From contig JAPUIL010000179.1 of assembly GCA_027297085.1 (NCBI GenBank), positions 1-8,582 of the forward strand: 8,582 nt of DNA, read 5' to 3'. The stretch's first letter is position 1; each line of letters starts with the position of its first letter. The stretch comes from Verrucomicrobiota bacterium. GTDB taxonomy: Bacteria > Verrucomicrobiota > Verrucomicrobiia > Opitutales > UBA2995. Below are positions 6,595 through 8,582 of the stretch, piece by piece. A program made the position numbers and the translations under genes. The notes under the pieces were generated by a model. That model had not been told where the DNA came from. It saw only the letters and a list, made by a program, of their open reading frames with translations, and did no database searches.

Positions 6595-7139
6595 GTGAGA
6601 TTTTTAAAAATAAGACGATAAAACTGCGGGTGAGAGATCCAGGTCTGGCCACTGATAATATTACCTTCAATGACCGCTTCTTCGGCAATCCATGTGGCAC
6701 CGGCAGACTCTGCTTCATAACGGCAATTCTCATAACAGGTTACATTCCGGTCCTTGCACAAGCCAGCCGTCACCAGAATCTGGATACCATGACAGATACT
6801 ATAGATCCATTTCCCTTTAGAGTTAAAGTCCTGTACTATCTGGATAACCAAAGGGTTGTGTCGCAGATACTCGGGTGCCCGGCCACCAATCAGCAGGACG
6901 GCATAGTAGTCATCCACCACTACCTCCTCGAAAGTCAGGTCTGATGCAGCAGAATAACCAGCTCCTTCATAATAGGTATCCCAGCCAGGCTTAAAATCGT
7001 GCATGACCAGATTAAGATCCCGTTTGCTGGGTGCAACAATGTGGGCTTCGTAACCGGCTTCCTGGAACCGGTGCAAGCCATAAAGAACTTCGTAGCTTTC
7101 GCCAGCATCACCGGTTAAAATCAAAAACTTCTTACTCAT
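6591..7139 (-). CDS. DJ-1/PfpI family protein
   Basis: A 182-residue protein of the DJ-1/ThiJ/PfpI superfamily, a normal length for the family. The nucleophile elbow is SICHG with Cys116 and neighbouring His117; the conserved Glu that tunes the cysteine is Glu14 in GESYEV. GGRAPEYLR (85-93) is close to the block in PfpI and YhbO, which points to that subgroup. Members act as glyoxalase III or glycation-repair enzymes, chaperones or peptidases; which of these applies here cannot be decided. It is the first gene of the three-gene minus-strand operon. No Shine-Dalgarno sequence precedes the ATG. The candidate foldback element ends 66 nt upstream of its start, so that insertion may have altered its promoter. 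Confidence 0.9.
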   Translation of the reverse strand: MSKKFLILTGDAGESYEVLYGLHRFQEAGYEAHIVAPSKRDLNLVMHDFKPGWDTYYEGAGYSAASDLTFEEVVVDDYYAVLLIGGRAPEYLRHNPLVIQIVQDFNSKGKWIYSICHGIQILVTAGLCKDRNVTCYENCRYEAESAGATWIAEEAVIEGNIISGQTWISHPQFYRLIFKNLT

Positions 7140-7205
7140 AAAAACAAAAGGTTAAATTTGAAAAAACGATCAATCCGATCACCCACTCAGGTCAATCTTG
7201 GAAAA

Positions 7206-7217
7206 CAATTCTGACCC
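7206..7217 (+). repeat. Left copy of 12-bp direct repeat flanking the foldback element
   Basis: CAATTCTGACCC here is repeated exactly at 7381-7392 in the same orientation, and the two copies bracket the inverted-repeat element. The right copy shares its first two bases with the inverted terminus, so the independent duplication would be about 10-12 bp. That is in the range made by IS4-type transposases. The sequence could instead be part of the element itself. Confidence 0.55.
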
Positions 7218-7382
7218 TGAATGTCACTCACTTAAGGCCGTTATAAGCGAATCTACGGTCCATTTCCTTTCGAGAGGGTCAAACCTTCAATCCCGCATTG
7301 GCATGCACGATTGCAAGGAATGACCCCGAAGCCGGTCTTGCTTCGATATTTGACAAAAAACCGCTTAAGTGAGTGCCATTCA
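7218..7382. mobile_element. Candidate foldback MITE, about 165 bp
   Basis: The ends are TGAATGTCACTCACTTAAG (7218-7236) and its complement with one mismatch (7364-7382), 18 of 19 matching. Three inner inverted pairs share the same centre near 7300-7301: GGGTCA 7276-7281 with TGACCC 7321-7326, CCTT 7284-7287 with AAGG 7315-7318, and GCAT 7295-7298 with ATGC 7303-7306. The whole element can therefore fold on itself. It encodes no protein and is flanked by an exact 12-bp direct repeat. These are the marks of a non-autonomous miniature inverted-repeat element moved by a transposase encoded elsewhere. An IS4-like mobiliser is a guess from the duplication length. It could also act as an RNA hairpin in transcripts coming from the alcohol dehydrogenase gene. 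Confidence 0.6.
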
Positions 7383-7392
7383 ATTCTGACCC
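7381..7392 (+). repeat. Right copy of 12-bp direct repeat flanking the foldback element
   Basis: This is an exact copy of CAATTCTGACCC at 7206-7217. Its first two bases also complete the right inverted terminus, so the boundary between element and duplication is ambiguous by 2 bp. Confidence 0.55.
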
Positions 7393-7497
7393 ATTAACTA
7401 CAAAAAAATACAGGCGGATTCACCCCTCAATTGCTTCAAAGCTAAACGGATCGCGGGGTAACCCTGCTCCTGCATTTGAGGCAATTCCCGATGTTTG

Positions 7498-7545
7498 GGG
7501 CGGATTGCCGACGTGTTCTGCGTAGCAGCGAAGAAGGAGCCGCCC
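7498..7545 (+). repeat. GC-rich nested hairpin, possible interspersed repeat copy
   Basis: GGGCGG (7498-7503) pairs with CCGCCC (7540-7545), and inside it CTGC-GTA-GCAG (7518-7528) forms a second stem. The part from ACGTGT (7511) to TAGC (7526) resembles the unit at 86-102 in the left spacer, in the same orientation. This looks like a diverged copy of an intergenic hairpin repeat. It lies downstream of the alcohol dehydrogenase stop, where such hairpins can protect or end transcripts. Confidence 0.4.
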
Positions 7546-7552
7546 GAGGTGG

Positions 7553-7592
7553 AAATGAAAATTAGTAAGAGGAGGAGGAAGAGGATTAAGGA
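7553..7592 (+). repeat. Purine-rich low-complexity tract
   Basis: Almost all bases are A or G on the plus strand, with a core of AAGAGGAGGAGGAAGAGG. The tract has the look of an expanded trinucleotide-like simple sequence. It lies within a short ORF that would encode a Lys/Arg-rich peptide, but the composition explains the peptide without any need for selection. Confidence 0.45.
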
Positions 7593-7695
7593 AATCTCAA
7601 CGCTCCGGAACGCATTTCGATGTCAGGCCTTCTCGCAAAGCTCGTGAAGATCGATTGTGAATAGAGGTACCCTCGTCCCTCGCCCCATCCTCTCC

Positions 7696-8582
7696 TCACT
7701 TTTCAAAAAGAACCATGCCCCGAATGTTGACACCTTCCTCCATGTCCGTGAAAGCCTGGTTAATTTCTTCCAGCTCATAGTACTGGGTAACCAGTTCATC
7801 GAGCATTAGTTTTTTCTGCTTATACAGGTTTAATAGATAAGGCATATCCTCACTGGGCAAACAGGAGCCAAAAAATGAACCCGTCAGCTTACGCTCGAAT
7901 ACTGGGAGGAAAACAGAACGAATAGTGATGGTGTCCTGGACGCCCGTAATACCGATAATCACCGCGTTGCCACCTATACGGAGCATGCCGTAGGCCATTT
8001 CAATGGTTTTTGTAATACCGATAGCTTCGAAAGAATAGTGCACGCCTTTACCTTCGGTCAGATCTTTTACTGCTTGAATAGCATCCGTATCCTTTGAATT
8101 GATACAATCAGTCGCGCCGAACTTTATCGCCTGTTCAAGCTTGGATGGCACCTGGTCGATGGCTATTATCCGGGATGCCTCGGCCAAACGAGCGCCCTGG
8201 ATAACGTTCAACCCCACTCCGCCGCAGCCAATTACCGCCACAGTCGACCCGGCATGCACTTTAGCCGTGCGGGTTACTGCTCCCACACCTGTTGTCACTC
8301 CACAACCCAACAAAGCAGCATGTTCAAAAGAATAACCTTCCGGTAAGGGCAACACAGAGTTCGTGTGCACCACGGTGTATTCCGACAAGGTTCCAATCCG
8401 CGAGAACTGATAAATATCCTGATCGCCTTTATGAAACCGGCAGGTGCCATCAAGAAGCTGGCCCCGTTTGCCGCCAAAGTGCACCTCGCACAAGGTAGGA
8501 TGCCCGGTAATACACTGCTCGCACTTTCCACAGGAGGAAACGAAAGGTAACATCACACGATCGCCGACTTGATAGCCCTCCG
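7696..8582 (-). CDS. Zinc alcohol dehydrogenase, class III-like (5' end beyond window)
   Basis: The open frame continues through the right edge; 294 codons plus the stop are visible, starting EGYQVGDRVMLPF, so roughly 75-80 N-terminal residues with the first catalytic zinc ligands are missing. The internal GTG at 8556 is not the start. In visible numbering, Cys17, Cys20, Cys23 and Cys31 form the structural zinc lobe, Cys93 in LLGCGVTTG is the third catalytic zinc ligand, and VIGCGGVG (116-123) with Asp142 at the end of the next strand binds NAD. GVTTGVGAV, the Rossmann block and GATDCIN closely follow class III (formaldehyde/S-hydroxymethylglutathione type) dehydrogenases and mycothiol-type relatives. 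The likely role is NAD-dependent alcohol or aldehyde oxidation; the thiol cofactor cannot be told. It has the same direction as the DJ-1 operon but is 556 nt upstream of it. Confidence 0.92.
   Translation of the reverse strand, partial: EGYQVGDRVMLPFVSSCGKCEQCITGHPTLCEVHFGGKRGQLLDGTCRFHKGDQDIYQFSRIGTLSEYTVVHTNSVLPLPEGYSFEHAALLGCGVTTGVGAVTRTAKVHAGSTVAVIGCGGVGLNVIQGARLAEASRIIAIDQVPSKLEQAIKFGATDCINSKDTDAIQAVKDLTEGKGVHYSFEAIGITKTIEMAYGMLRIGGNAVIIGITGVQDTITIRSVFLPVFERKLTGSFFGSCLPSEDMPYLLNLYKQKKLMLDELVTQYYELEEINQAFTDMEEGVNIRGMVLFEK

Larger units (their letters stand above)
7140..7695. other. 556-base gene-free spacer made of repeat-like pieces
   Basis: No convincing gene lies between the alcohol dehydrogenase stop and the DJ-1 start. 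From left to right the stretch holds an AT-rich leader next to the DJ-1 gene, the foldback element with its flanking direct repeats, a GC-rich hairpin (7498-7545), and a purine-rich low-complexity tract (7553-7592). It must also carry the promoter of the DJ-1 operon unless that operon is transcribed from the alcohol dehydrogenase promoter, which has the same direction. A 30-codon Arg/Lys-rich frame at 7555-7647 is discussed under findings. Confidence 0.55.

Noticed and set aside
7140..7695. CRISPR array, tRNA or riboswitch in the long spacer
   Set aside because: The repeats are inverted or single direct pairs without regular spacing, and no cloverleaf or known riboswitch core was recognised by eye.
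8099..8550. Plus-strand open frames opposite the alcohol dehydrogenase
   Set aside because: They are antisense to a gene with complete zinc-lobe and Rossmann motifs and show no domain of their own.

Overview
The window looks like chromosomal DNA from a free-living, probably marine bacterium of the Planctomycetota-Verrucomicrobiota group, most likely Verrucomicrobiota. This is an inference. It rests on a DUF1080 lipoprotein, a choline-sulfatase-like sulfatase, a Tat-exported enolase-superfamily protein next to an exported cupin, the general lack of Shine-Dalgarno sequences, and hairpin-type GC-rich intergenic repeats. No rRNA, tRNA or CRISPR array was seen, and no transposase gene.

Left part (1-2537, minus strand). 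A signal-peptide-like start runs off the left edge. A gene-poor, hairpin-rich spacer of about 300 bases separates it from two co-directional genes: a Sec-exported bicupin protein, and 21 nt after it a Tat-signal mandelate racemase/enolase-superfamily protein. The enolase metal ligands and His-Asp dyad are spaced as in mandelate racemase, but the second Lys of the usual KxK motif is Thr. The two cupin domains have lost opposite halves of their metal sites.

Centre (2768-5257, plus strand). A divergent intergenic region of 230 bases leads to a DUF1080 (3-keto-disaccharide hydrolase type) lipoprotein, a possible 34-residue ORF overlapping its stop by ATGA, and a type I sulfatase with a CTPSR formylglycine motif. 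Together with the left pair this suggests handling of sulfated or acidic sugars, partly outside the cytoplasm. The substrate cannot be read from the sequence.

Right part (5264-7139, minus strand). A compact operon encodes a DJ-1/PfpI protein, an alpha/beta hydrolase overlapping it by ATGA, and a small two-helix membrane protein. It converges on the sulfatase with 6 nt between the stop codons.

Far right (7140-8582). A 556-base gene-free stretch lies between the operon and the 3' end of a class III-like zinc alcohol dehydrogenase that enters from the right edge. It holds the most striking non-coding structure here: a foldback element of about 165 bp with 19-bp inverted termini (one mismatch), internal inverted repeats sharing the same centre, and a flanking 12-bp direct repeat. 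This looks like a non-autonomous insertion (MITE). A GC-rich hairpin repeat beside it resembles one in the left spacer.
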